Shown: one piece after another, positions 26,561 to 38,574 of the stretch
How positions within the stretch are numbered: the first letter of the stretch is position 1
Layout of the letters: each line of letters starts with the position of its first letter
Assembly (NCBI RefSeq): GCF_040436345.1
Contig: NC_133223.1
Location: forward strand, 17,585,113-17,649,112
DNA: 64,000 nucleotides
Direction of reading: 5' to 3'
Source of the DNA: Pagrus major
Taxonomy: Eukaryota; Chordata; Actinopteri; Spariformes; Sparidae
Notes under the pieces: model-generated
Databases searched by the model: none
What the model was told of the DNA's origin: nothing
Seen by the model: the letters and a program-made list of their open reading frames with translations, nothing else
Program-made: the position numbers and the translations under genes

Positions 26561-28340
26561 TTAATGATTGAAACAAAGCTTGTGTTTATTTTTGTGCTTG
26601 TATGTTGATTTTTTTTTTAATTTCTTTTTGCAATAGTTAAAGAGTGGCATCTTGATGGAAAATAAGTGTAAGGGTTGAATATTATGAACGCATTGTGATT
26701 TTAAAATATAGATTTATTTTAAGCTTTGACAGCCTCCAAATCCACATATATTTAAATCACAAGCATTATATTTCAGAACTACGACTGAAATAAACCAAAC
26801 TAGACAGAACAGCACCTTAAATCACCATCTAAAACAGTAAGTAGTAGGGCAATAATATTTCAACAGGGGGCAGCACACTGCCATTACAGATTGGCCTTTA
26901 AATCATATTTAATTGCTCTTTTGTGTAGTAGTCTGTAACTGCAGTTTGATTAGAGCTTCAAACACACCGTTCTTCTAATGTACTATACTGTGTGCACCAT
27001 ATAGTGTCTGTCTATCAAATCCACCCTCCATATGCCGTCCTTAACAACCTTCTGTCTGCTAAAACTAACGTGCATGTCTTTGTTAGATGTTATAATAAAA
27101 ACAGACAACAGTGCATCTTAGTAATGGACCACAGTGTGAGGTCAAGCAGATCCCTCGAAAGTGGCCGGCTCGTTTTCTTTTCCTGTCATCAGCTCTGGGT
27201 GGCTTTTTACTAAAGTGTCATAAGCCATTTGATTGTAAATCTCAGTGACCTTGAAGTCACAAGAAAACGCGCAGATCCGTAAACCAATCATCGCACGGCT
27301 GCCCCTGTCAGCCACGCTCCTGTTCACACAGTCACCGCCTGAATTTCCTGATGTTAAACAGAGGAAGGAAAGAGGAATAAAGCTCAGTTCACGCCAGTGT
27401 TTGTGAGAACGTAATGTCAGTTTTAAACTTGATTTAGAATACAGCCAATATCAACATGATGGTGGGGCTGTTGAGGAATTATTTAACAAAATCTCTCTGT
27501 CTGAGTTGAACATACCTAAGCAGAGGGCGCCCAGTGGATACAGAGGTGTTACAGACTTAGCTAAAAAGTCAGGATAAACACTAATGATACTGCAAGCCTC
27601 AGCATTTCTTAGACCACTTCCAACTGCTCTGCTCACCAGCAGTACAAAGATCAGTGTTATTATGGATTTGCTGAAAAATCAATTTTGCGAATGCTAATGT
27701 CCTTTAAATCTTTCAGAGATAAAGAACGCTCGGTGCATTTCTGTGGGATGATTTCCAGCTGTATCAGAGATCTGCCTGTCTACTCCTACTGTGGATTATT
27801 GGACCAGCTGCTTGAAGGCTGTCTACACTCTCAGTGAAAAGGGTTCTCAGGTTCTCCGCGTGACCCACGCAGGTTAAAGAAACTTGTTTTTCTGAACAGA
27901 TTTCACAAGCCGAGTCTCTGCAGAGCTGCGGTTTGTGTGTAGGTCCTAAAAACGACTGACCTGGATTCAGTTTTCCACCTGATTTTCCACCTGTTCAGGG
28001 GAATAAAACTGCAAGTGTTATCATGGTGAATGATAATCACTGTTGTAATTATCATCAGTGCCACCCAGGAGAAATGGCATGTCATATTTTTTTTGGAAAT
28101 GGTTTCTTGTGATCAATTATTTCACATCTAGTTTGAATAAATCTTAAATTGCTCTAAAATGTAGATTGTTAATTGCAATAAATACAATTTGAAAAGGTCC
28201 TTTCATAACCCACTGGCATAAACAACAGAGAGTCTACCGTCGTCAAAATTATGCTTCTACAGTGGTATTTATTAATGTTGGGACTTTAAAGGTTTAATTT
28301 GTTATAATTATCCGAATTACCACAATGTCATTCAAGGTAG
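26560..28340. other. Desert sequence with a small candidate block
   Basis: Mostly AT-rich. 27160-27420 and 27700-28090 are more balanced. CTCF-like cores lie at 26870-26883 and 27517-27530 (plus orientation). No gene is recognised. Confidence 0.4.
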
Positions 28341-28344
28341 GGGG

Positions 28345-29000
28345 GGTTACGTGTTGGGCTGCACAGTTTATTTAAGTTTTATTGAAATCATAATATGGCA
28401 AAGTGCAATATTCAAAACGCAGAAACAGAAATCTGAAGATAAAAGTCAAATCTGTTTAAAAACAGCGTTATGATCAAGTAATGTAATGCTACATTAATGC
28501 CCTGGTGTTCAAATCTTGTTCTCCAGATGTAAAAAAACAGGTTTGTTTGGGACAGACCCCAACACATATCACATCCTCACGTTTTTACAGTGAAATTGAA
28601 ATACTAATCCTCACCAGATATTGACCTATCACAGATTTATCGGTATCAGCATATATGTCATCTGATATGAAAACTTTTTTCTCAAGATTATACTGCAGAA
28701 ACAGATGCTTGGGGTAATTTATAATTATCAAATTCCAAGTGAAGTGCAAGAATTTTAAACAACAAAGTTTAATGTTTAGCTTCATTATATATAAATTATG
28801 ATATATACCTCTGTTGCATATATATGTCATAAGTATCGGAATCAACATTGTCACCCAAAACTCTGTCAGCATCTAGAAAACTGTGATGCAGAAATATGAT
28901 CATTCTCACTAATTGTGATTCATATCACAGTCATAATATCTGTCAAAATAATTGCAATAATATATACATATAGTTTTTTTTATCATATCCTGCGGGCCGA
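28345..29000. repeat. Composite of dispersed repeats
   Basis: It starts GTTGGGCTGCACAGTTTATT with AATATGGCAAAGTGCAATAT and ends near ATTGCAATAATATATAC, the two ends of one family. A partial copy of the GACCGATAT-type element lies between them. Confidence 0.45.
28600..28800. repeat. Second copy of the GACCGATAT-type element (partial)
   Basis: ATATTGACCTATCAC, GAAAACTTTTTT, GGTAATTTATAATTA and CAAAGTTTAATGTT line up in order with 39118-39300. The termini are degraded. The copy lies inside a larger repeat-rich tract (28340-29000). Confidence 0.55.
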
Positions 29001-29329
29001 GTTATGTCAAAGATTTATTTAGCAAAATAGAAATGGAACCAGTTAAAAATACAGAAAAAAATGTTTATACCGAATTCGAACTAATCATTATGCTTCTCCG
29101 AACATAGATAAAGCTCAACCAAGTAAGTAATTAAATAAGTGTAAGGTGGGCTTATCAGTCTGTCATGCAAATGCACGTTAAGATAATAGTTGTTTACTGA
29201 GTTTACGTAAGTCTAGGTTGCTTTTTTGTATTTTTCTGTAGTTCATTCCTCTTCGTTATATTGCCAAAACAGTCAACAAGTGTTGGACTTAAATTCATTT
29301 TTGAAACAGACAACATGCAATGAAAGCCA

Positions 29330-30560
29330 AGACAGATGTTTATCTGATTTTTAATTAGCGGCTTTAGTTCATTCTTTAAAGAGAGGGAACTGCCTCAAGT
29401 GATGTGCGGCAGAGTAAGAAGTCAGATGTAGAACGCAGATGAACTGCAGCCCTACAGGCTGTGTATCCTTGGTCTTGACAAAGAAAAGGAGCCTCAGTAG
29501 TTTCGTGCAGCATCCAGAAATGGAGATTAGCATGGAGCCATCAGCAGCGCTGCAGTCCCTCCCTACCCTGCTTCTCCTGTCAGACCGCCTCCTCCCTGCT
29601 TGTCAGGAGCTCCGACGAGGAGCTGTAAAAACCTTTTCCCCTCTCCTTAACAACTGCAAAACAACACGCACACACCCTGGCTGAGGTGCCTGCTTTTCTG
29701 AGGCCTCTGACAGGACGTGCTGCAGGCACAAATTGTAATTCATAAAGGTTAAGGGGGTCAATGCCTTTTATTACCAGTCTGAGTGCATCCAGCTTGATGG
29801 GGCGGGCATGCAAATGGAATGTCTCAGTGTTCTATGCAACTCAGACAGCGAGTGCGTGCGTGCCTCTGAATGGGAGGAAGTAAAAGGTGGGTAAAGGGTG
29901 GTGGTGGTGGGGGTGCGTGAGATCGGCTGCTCTCTCCACCTTCCACAGCCGTGTAGGACCACACAGCCGCTGCCCGGTTAATTAGACAGTATGACATTGA
30001 CCTCAGGTAGTTAACGGCCACTTTGATATGTGCCGTCCTGCAATTAATATATTGTAAATCTTCTTGTTTTATCATAGGGTTAGCTCTGACCTATAAGTGG
30101 CTGCCTTACACTCAGCCGACAATACATTCTTACATTTTACATTTGCATTAACAGAAACACGATATCAGCAGTGTGCAATTAAAAAGATGTCACAGCGCTT
30201 TCAAAGCTCTCTCTTCTCAAATCATTAACAGGAAGATTAAGAGGTTATTAGTATTTTATCAATGGGATAGTTATTAAGGTGTATATCAAAAGCAGAAAAT
30301 GTTCTGTTCTGGTTTATCTGCCAGGGCATTTTAGAGCAATGCTGTTGTGCGAAGTCTATGTTTCTCATCTCTTTTGTGTAGTTACCATGAACCTGGCAAC
30401 AAAGGCTGTGATCACATTAGACCCTATTGCACCCTCTGCTGGACCTTTATGGAAATTACCATGTTCTTGCATGTTCAAGCTATTTTCAGTCTCAGGCCGG
30501 ACTTCACATATAATGATGCATGGACAGGTTTGTGACTTTATGATACACTAACTACTTGAC
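29330..30560. promoter_or_regulatory. Candidate regulatory block
   Basis: Repeat-free sequence with short GC-rich parts (29530-29700, 29790-29960) and homeodomain cores (GGTTAATTAGACAG, CAATTAATATATTG). Open frames overlap on both strands without family motifs. Confidence 0.3.
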
Positions 30561-30751
30561 ATGAGGCTTAGTTTTATCAGATTATGTTGAAGTTGTTTTC
30601 AGGTGTTACGATACAGATGTTTGGTTTGAGCTTTGTATATGCTTTTGGTAATAAATGAAGTGAAATAGACTGAAATAGAGAGGAACTGCTACAGGCTACT
30701 GCAAAGTGAACAAGCTCAAAATAAAGAGATGGAACAAACTCTGCTCACAGT

Positions 30752-31300
30752 ACACAACACAATAGAATAGATTGGAGAAAAAAGGAATACAACAGAAAAG
30801 ACTAGAGTAGAACAGAACAGAAAATAGAACAAACAATATAGAAGAGATTGAACAAAATAAAATAGAATTGAATAGAACAGAACAGAACTTAATTTAACAG
30901 AAGAGAATAAAACAGGTTATCATAAAATAGAGCAGATTATAGATGGACAGATCAAAATAGAATGGAATAAAGCATAACAGAATTGAGTAGAGTATAAAAG
31001 AACATAACAGGATAGAAGAAAATATTTGACAGGAATATGATAGAACAGAACAGAACATAATGTGATACAATAGAAAACTACAGGATAGAACAGAACAGCA
31101 CAACAAATATTTTAGGATGGAAAAGAACAAAATAGAACAGAGCGGCCCGGGATAGAATCAAATACAGTAGAATAGAGCAGAACATAATAGAACAGAATGG
31201 ACTGTAATACAATTAAATAAAGCATAGTAGAATAGGATACAACATTATAGAACATAACTGAAAAGAAAATTATGAAATAGAGAAGGATAAAGTAGGATCG
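30752..31300. repeat. Degenerate AGAACAGAAT-type tandem array
   Basis: About 550 bases built from 5-base steps of ATAGA, ACAGA and AATAG, giving a nearly C-free, purine-rich plus strand. It is a decayed minisatellite. The minus-strand Cys/Ser/Phe frame at 30894-31130 is an artefact of it. Confidence 0.85.
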
Positions 31301-31304
31301 CTGT

Positions 31305-34250
31305 TCTCTGCTTTTAATCGTATAAGCTCCTTCACTGCCTTCTTCAGTGTCTCTGGTTCATGATCTCCTGACTGTTCCTCCTCAGTGAGGTCAGTGGAGA
31401 ATCTGTGGCTGCTTCATGTTCGCAGCCTGTAAAACTGAAGCGATCATACCTGAGGAGTCACTGGGACATTCCTCTCTTAAAGCCAGCATGCAGCAAAGGC
31501 AGACTCCCTGTGCTCATTACCTTTCCATCACAGACCAGCTGCTGTGGAGTCATTCATCACGATTACAAATCCGCCCGGTGCTGGTAGCCTACAGCTCCAC
31601 CAGCAGCCGGTGAGATGCACCGACAGGGCCCCGAGCCATCAGTCCCTCCGGGCAGAGTGTTAAATTCACACCACAACAGGTGATAGTAGTGGACAGCGGC
31701 AGGCAGGTTTTGTTATGAGGGAAAAACTCATTTTGAAAAACTAGTTGAAATTCTGCTTCTCCTGCAGCCACAAGATGAAGGCCATTTAAAAAAAAAAATG
31801 TATCTTAGATGTTAGATTTTCTCTTTGCAGGTGCAGTGCTAATCACAATATGATATAAAATGCCTTTGAACAAGGATTTCTCCTTTTTCCAGCTACATTT
31901 TTGATCCACTGAAAAAGGTGTGACTGTGCTGTTGACTCTCCCTGTACTCAAATATACAGGAAAGGGAAGCACATGGTCTTTTGTAAACTAGTTCGGATCA
32001 CGCTAACCTCCTCTAAAATACCACTGTTTCCTGGTTCTACAGCCAAGAATTCACACCTATTGAACAGACCCTTGTTCCCACAGTTGAGTCAAGGTCTACT
32101 GTAGATGTGCAAGGACAATTAAAAATGGGTGTCTTACTTTACATATAGATTTTATCCCTTCTTTCCTATCGAAACATGTTAATGTCTTAATAAATAGACA
32201 TATTTTTAAGCTCCCCTAAAAGTCTGTTGCACTTTTCTTGAGTTGAGTTGAGTAATTTGCATAATGGAATAAAGTTCAAGTCATGTGGCATTACAGTCGC
32301 CCCACAAGGAATAAAAAATATTACGAATGACCCATTCATACTCAAAATTCAGTGTTTTGTCATTTTGACTTATTATGGTGAATGCAGCTTAAAATAAATA
32401 AAGTATCTCCTTAAAACTGCTGGTTTCCTCTTTATGTAGAAAAAAAACAAACACTTTCTGCAGGTATTACATTCATATGGTGTATTTGAGTGTTCCTGCT
32501 CTACATTGAAGCTATTGCATGCATTGATGCTTATTGACACTGTCTGACCAAAGGCTCCATGTTTTTTTGTTATAGCTGGACTATTCCCTCAAATTGAAAT
32601 ATTCCAAATCTCTTGTTACCTTTTACATGATTTTTTTATAAACCCAGAAACTTAGCCTGACATAACTGGTATTCTTGGACACTGGGATCTCCACTAGAAT
32701 TTGAAATAAAGTTTTGTTTTTTGGAGAAAATACACACAGACGTAGTTGCTGAACCAAAACTGGCACCCTATTCATCCAGGTTCCCGGCCTCACAAACCAA
32801 ACACTATATTGCCTTTTGGGACTCCAAATAAATCTGAATCTTTGGTGCAAAACTAAACCAGCTGGATTACCAACCCGCCCCAGGGCCCCAGACACTCATG
32901 AGCCCTAGGGGTAACAGATTCATTGTGTGTCAGATGATTTGTGGTAATGTGATTAACTGCAAATTTGCTTGGAAATATGCACCACGAAAGCACAATATCA
33001 AATGATCATTGCCATAAAGTACAAGGCAGGGAATAATCTGTGATCAGAATGAGGGCCCAGATTGAAGATGGACATGGTCCGACCCATGAGTATTGAGTAC
33101 TCGTGAGTTAATGTAGTAATGACAATCACAAGATGGTCTCTAGTTGTTATTTCAACAAATGCCAACAATGTATCATCTATCTGTCAATACTTTCCTTCTT
33201 CCCTACCCAGTCTGTGGCACTCAGCCCCAAGCTCATTTGTTTCTACTAGCATTAATCTTTAAAAAAAAAAAAAAAAAGGCTAAATGATTTCCTAAAACTA
33301 CTGGGCAATGTAGTCCTTCGATAATGTCCCCTAAACAGGAGTAAGTGGTGTATGTTTCGGGGACTATTTTTTAGGCTCATGTATCTCGTATTGGCACATA
33401 CATAATGGCCAACATTATGTAACTATTTTACCTTGAAATCATTGTATCAGTCACCCTGTGCCCTGATTGCCTGATTCTGCACTATGTAACTTAGGTCAGC
33501 AGATAGGATCTCAGCAGGTAACACTTCGCAGCATTATGTCACATACACCACCAATAACTTTTTTTATTTTTTAAACTGGATCATATTTCATGAAGAAAAT
33601 CAGTTTTGGATTTCCCTCTGATGTATTCCGGCTGCCCTGCCTCAATTTTCGTGGATTTACAAAGTTTCCTAACGGACAGATTAGCTTTATTGTTGCTAAA
33701 ATGATCGCTGACTGCTGCTAACTGTAGCTGCCAGTTATCTCTGTTAGCCGTGAAGCTAGCTGACTTTGAGATTAATTGGTTTGGTATAGATTCAATATAA
33801 TCGATTCTTATTTTTAATTATATATACTTACAATCATTCATTTTTAAGAGCCTTTACTCATATGTGCTTATTTCTGTCATTGTGCGGCTGTCACACCTGA
33901 ATTTCTCCTCTGTTAACTTATCTTATAACTTAATAGGGGCCCGCAAACTGCTCATGAGCCTGTCTGTTTTGTCCTTTACTCCAGTCACTTTATCTTTATA
34001 TTAAAATATTTTTGGCCCACATTCCTTTTTACTGTCACTGTTTTCAGGTCAACACTGCAGCAGAGCCAAACCAACAGGAGCTGTCACTCTCTATTAAAAT
34101 AACTCTTTAATTGTTATGACAATACATGTGTATCATCCTTCTTAATTGTATTTACACAATTCAAATGCATCCATCAATTAACACGGAACAGTTGGGTTTT
34201 GTCAATGAACATTGTTGCTGTGATCGTGTTCAATAAAGTTTCTGTCAAAT
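31305..34250. other. Desert sequence next to atp5mc3
   Basis: 31305-31790 is balanced and could be regulatory. The rest is AT-rich with an A17 run at 33261-33277. No gene is seen before the atp5mc3 promoter. Confidence 0.45.
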
Positions 34251-34289
34251 GACCTTCCACTGTCATCATCCGGGCACTCTACATACATC

Positions 34290-34336
34290 ACAACGCGCAT
34301 GCGCACTCTTCCACTGTGGTTCGACCTCTGCAGTCG
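34290..34336 (+). other. atp5mc3: atp5mc3 noncoding first exon (start approximate)
   Basis: A GTAAGT donor at 34337 follows a short pyrimidine-rich stretch just downstream of an NRF1-like palindrome, and an acceptor at 34536 leads into the exon with the start codon. A separate 5' UTR exon is usual for vertebrate atp5mc genes. The transcription start cannot be fixed from sequence alone. Confidence 0.6.
34294..34305. promoter_or_regulatory. NRF1-type palindrome at the atp5mc3 promoter
   Basis: CGCGCATGCGCA matches the nuclear respiratory factor 1 consensus (YGCGCAYGCGC) over its full core. It lies directly at the presumed start of the noncoding exon, in a promoter without a TATA box. NRF1 controls many nuclear genes for oxidative phosphorylation, so the site fits the gene's function. 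Confidence 0.75.
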
Positions 34337-34594
34337 GTAAGTGTGTAATGGCAGTTTGAATGAGAAGCGTATCCTTACAAATCCCCTTTCATCCTCTCTC
34401 CTAACTTCACATTGCAGCGCAAAAGTGAGGATGGCATGCAGAATGGATGTGAATGTGCATATGAATGCCTTTATTTTCTCTGTGGAGCATTTTTACAGTC
34501 GTTTGACCTTACTTCTCTCCGGTCTTCCCTCCTCAGAGAGACCCGGGCTTCATCCAGATTTGACCGAACCGGTTAAAACGACCTAAAGTAGAAA

Positions 34595-36324
<1,730 letters not shown>

Positions 36325-36775
36325 AACTCTGCTGTCATAGAAACACTTTCATTACAGATGTGACTACATATTTTATTGTGGCTACCAAAATTGTTCCGTG
36401 TTCGTGTCATGGAAATGTACATTTTCAAGTCTTTCAGACACTGTCGAAATAAGAAAAACATGTATTGTACAAATGTAAGAAATTACGTGATTAAAATACA
36501 TGTATTTGACTATTTAACAATGGCAGTAACTTTTATGTCTGGGATATCTTCGCTAACGCAGCAGAAAGCAGTCAAGCTTTCATGAATGTCATCTTTTCTG
36601 TGAAGCGGCTGCTTATACTTTCAGCCTTGTTTTCTCACAACATCACATGCAAGCTTTTTGGGGTCCACCTTAATGGGTTTTTGGTTCAGCTGCAGTTAAA
36701 TGGTTATGTAATTAGGCAGCAAGTGAGTGCTTGCTTTTGTAAATGAAATGAAATAAATCTAGATGATTTAATTGA
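36325..36775 (+). other. atp5mc3: atp5mc3 3' UTR with poly(A) signals
   Basis: An ATTAAA at 36490-36495 and an AATAAA at 36752-36757 follow the stop codon. The second is the canonical signal, which would place the transcript end near 36775. Both could be used. Confidence 0.6.
36752..36757 (+). terminator. Canonical poly(A) signal of atp5mc3
   Basis: AATAAA lies about 430 bases after the stop codon, the first canonical hexamer downstream of the gene. Confidence 0.6.
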
Positions 36776-37764
36776 GCTATACAGTGGATTTTGACTTTTT
36801 TGAATGTCCTGAGAAGTTACTGCTGGGTTGTCTTAAAAATTAGTCATTTGACTTTCCTGTCTAAAAACTGGTCTGGATTTAAGAGAATAAGGGGAAATTA
36901 AGTGTTGCAGCAGCACGAAGACAAAGTAGCAAGTAGAACATTTAATAGATTTAATGAAAGCTGAAACCATGAAGTCAATCAATTTAAAATTAATACATTT
37001 TAGTATTTGTCACAGGTCAAGCACATCTACTCACCATTTGCTTATTTCAGCTTTTCAAGAGTGTGGTTTTGCAATTTTTACAGGTTTTATTTCATTGTAA
37101 ATGAAATATCTTAAGGTTTTGGTGAATGTGTCCCCTTGGGAACTGTTGATGGACCTTTTACATTTTATAGACAATGATTCATCAAAATAAATTGACAGAT
37201 CAATCCACCAGAAAGGATAAAATCAACAGTTGCAGAATTTCATTGTTGGTAAAGACCAAACAAATGCCTGTGTAGCTGACCGTTTAGGATGGAAAGGAAG
37301 GCAAACATGTTTGCTGATATATTTTTAATATCACTGAATAGTAGCCTTCTAAAACTAAAAGATAAATCCCTCTGTCAATAGCTGTGTTAGTGGTTACCAG
37401 ATACATCATTAAAAGTTAATGCAGGATACCACAATGCATTTTTGTAAATGAGATACATCATCAGATATGTGTGGTGCACATAACCTTAAGTACCTTCCAA
37501 CGAGTTTGCAACTTACATAAAGGTGGTGTGGAAACTTAAAGCCTGCAGGACATGAATGGGGAATGGAAGAAGGGTACATTGTGTTCAGTAACTAAACGAA
37601 ATATTATTCTTATATATACACAGAAAATTACTATTGAAAGCTTGTATATGTGTTTAAAAACATGTCTGGGGGGCATATTTAATCAAATTCCTACATAGCT
37701 GTCACTTTAACTACTTGATGAGGGTCAAACATAGTAAAAAAAAGCTACTGACATCTTGGCTGTG
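36776..37764. other. Intergenic spacer between atp5mc3 and atf2
   Basis: About 1 kb of AT-rich sequence separates the atp5mc3 poly(A) site from the atf2 promoter. I see no gene, repeat family or CpG-rich block in it except in its last 100 bases, where the atf2 promoter motifs begin. Confidence 0.6.
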
Positions 37765-37772
37765 TCCGACTG

Positions 37773-37778
37773 TGACGT
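37773..37778. promoter_or_regulatory. CRE/ATF core near the atf2 start
   Basis: TGACGT in the context TGTGACGTTTACG is a CRE-type half site of the kind Atf2/Jun dimers bind, so autoregulation is possible. The flanks are not a full TGACGTCA. Confidence 0.45.
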
Positions 37779-37799
37779 TTACGGAAGAGCCCAAGCTGC

Positions 37800-37809
37800 T
37801 CTCGCGATA
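37800..37809. promoter_or_regulatory. TCTCGCGAGA-type promoter element, atf2
   Basis: TCTCGCGATA matches nine of ten positions of the palindromic CpG-island promoter element known to be bound by BANP. It lies inside the presumed first exon, which is where this element is usually found. Confidence 0.5.
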
Positions 37810-37857
37810 GTTCGGAACAGACGTGGGATTTTGGACATCAAGGGTTGTGGCTGAGGG

Positions 37858-38501
37858 GTAAGTGACCACCTAAACTCATAGTGAATGGCTACAAAGCGGT
37901 TGTAAAAGACATAATTTCTGTCACCGGGAGGGACTTGTGCTCCGGTACAACGATACGGCCTCGAAATAAACGTTGACATCTCCTCTGTTTACTGTGATAT
38001 TAGGGTCCAAACATGGCGACGCTTGTATGTTAACGCAGGGCTCAGGCTTTCCATGGAAGCGACTGGAGCAGATAATCTCTCTGTAATAACGTTATATGTT
38101 TTGTTTGACGCCTACTCATGATGAGCAGTGATATTTACAACCCTTAAAGGGTACTTTTGTCAACCGAGGGTAGCTTAAGATGTCCCCCTCAGCCGTGTAT
38201 TTGTACCAAAGTAATTGGACCGAGAATTTTGCGTCTTTTATGACACTGAGGTGTAAACAACCAAAGCAGCCGCCCATCATCGATATGCTTTGTCCATATT
38301 TCCAGCTTTCAACCGTCTGATGGTCAAACATTACTCGATATCAGCTCTGTGCGTTTGCTGAAATAATATTTTCTATAACCACAGTGTTTGTTTTACATTT
38401 TGAAGGACCCTTGGTGTCATTTACAAACAGTTAACCCTTGGTACACACATTAATGCACATATTTGTGTCTGCTGACATTCACTTTTCCTGTCTAATTTCA
38501 G
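37858..38501 (+). other. atf2 intron 1
   Basis: A 644-base intron between the noncoding exon and the start-codon exon. I looked for a sequence equivalent to the human N-terminal extension (MKFKLHV...) and found none. Confidence 0.7.
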
Positions 38502-38574
38502 GGTGACACAACAGGAATCCCTTAATATGAGTGATGATAAACCTTTCCAATGTACTGCTCCTGGGTGTGGACAG
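38502..38574 (+). CDS. atf2: atf2 exon 2: start codon and first zinc-finger cysteines
   Basis: The acceptor is TTTCAG and the donor GTAAGT, with coding from 38527 in phase 0. It encodes MSDDKPFQCTAPGCGQ, including zinc ligands C9 and C14. The 25 bases before the ATG are open in frame but hold no upstream ATG. Confidence 0.92.

Larger units (their letters stand above)
37765..37857 (+). other. atf2: atf2 promoter and noncoding first exon (start approximate)
   Basis: A GTAAGTG donor at 37858 closes a CpG-containing stretch with no ATG. Spliced to the acceptor at 38501, it leaves MSDDKPF as the first start codon of the mRNA. Two motifs sit inside: TGACGT (37773-37778, a CRE/ATF core) and TCTCGCGATA (37800-37809, one mismatch from the TCTCGCGAGA promoter element). 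An ETS-like ACGGAAG lies between them. No TATA box is seen. Confidence 0.55.

Noticed and set aside
30894..31130. 78-codon Cys/Ser/Phe-rich frame
   Set aside because: It is the reverse reading of the pentamer tandem array.
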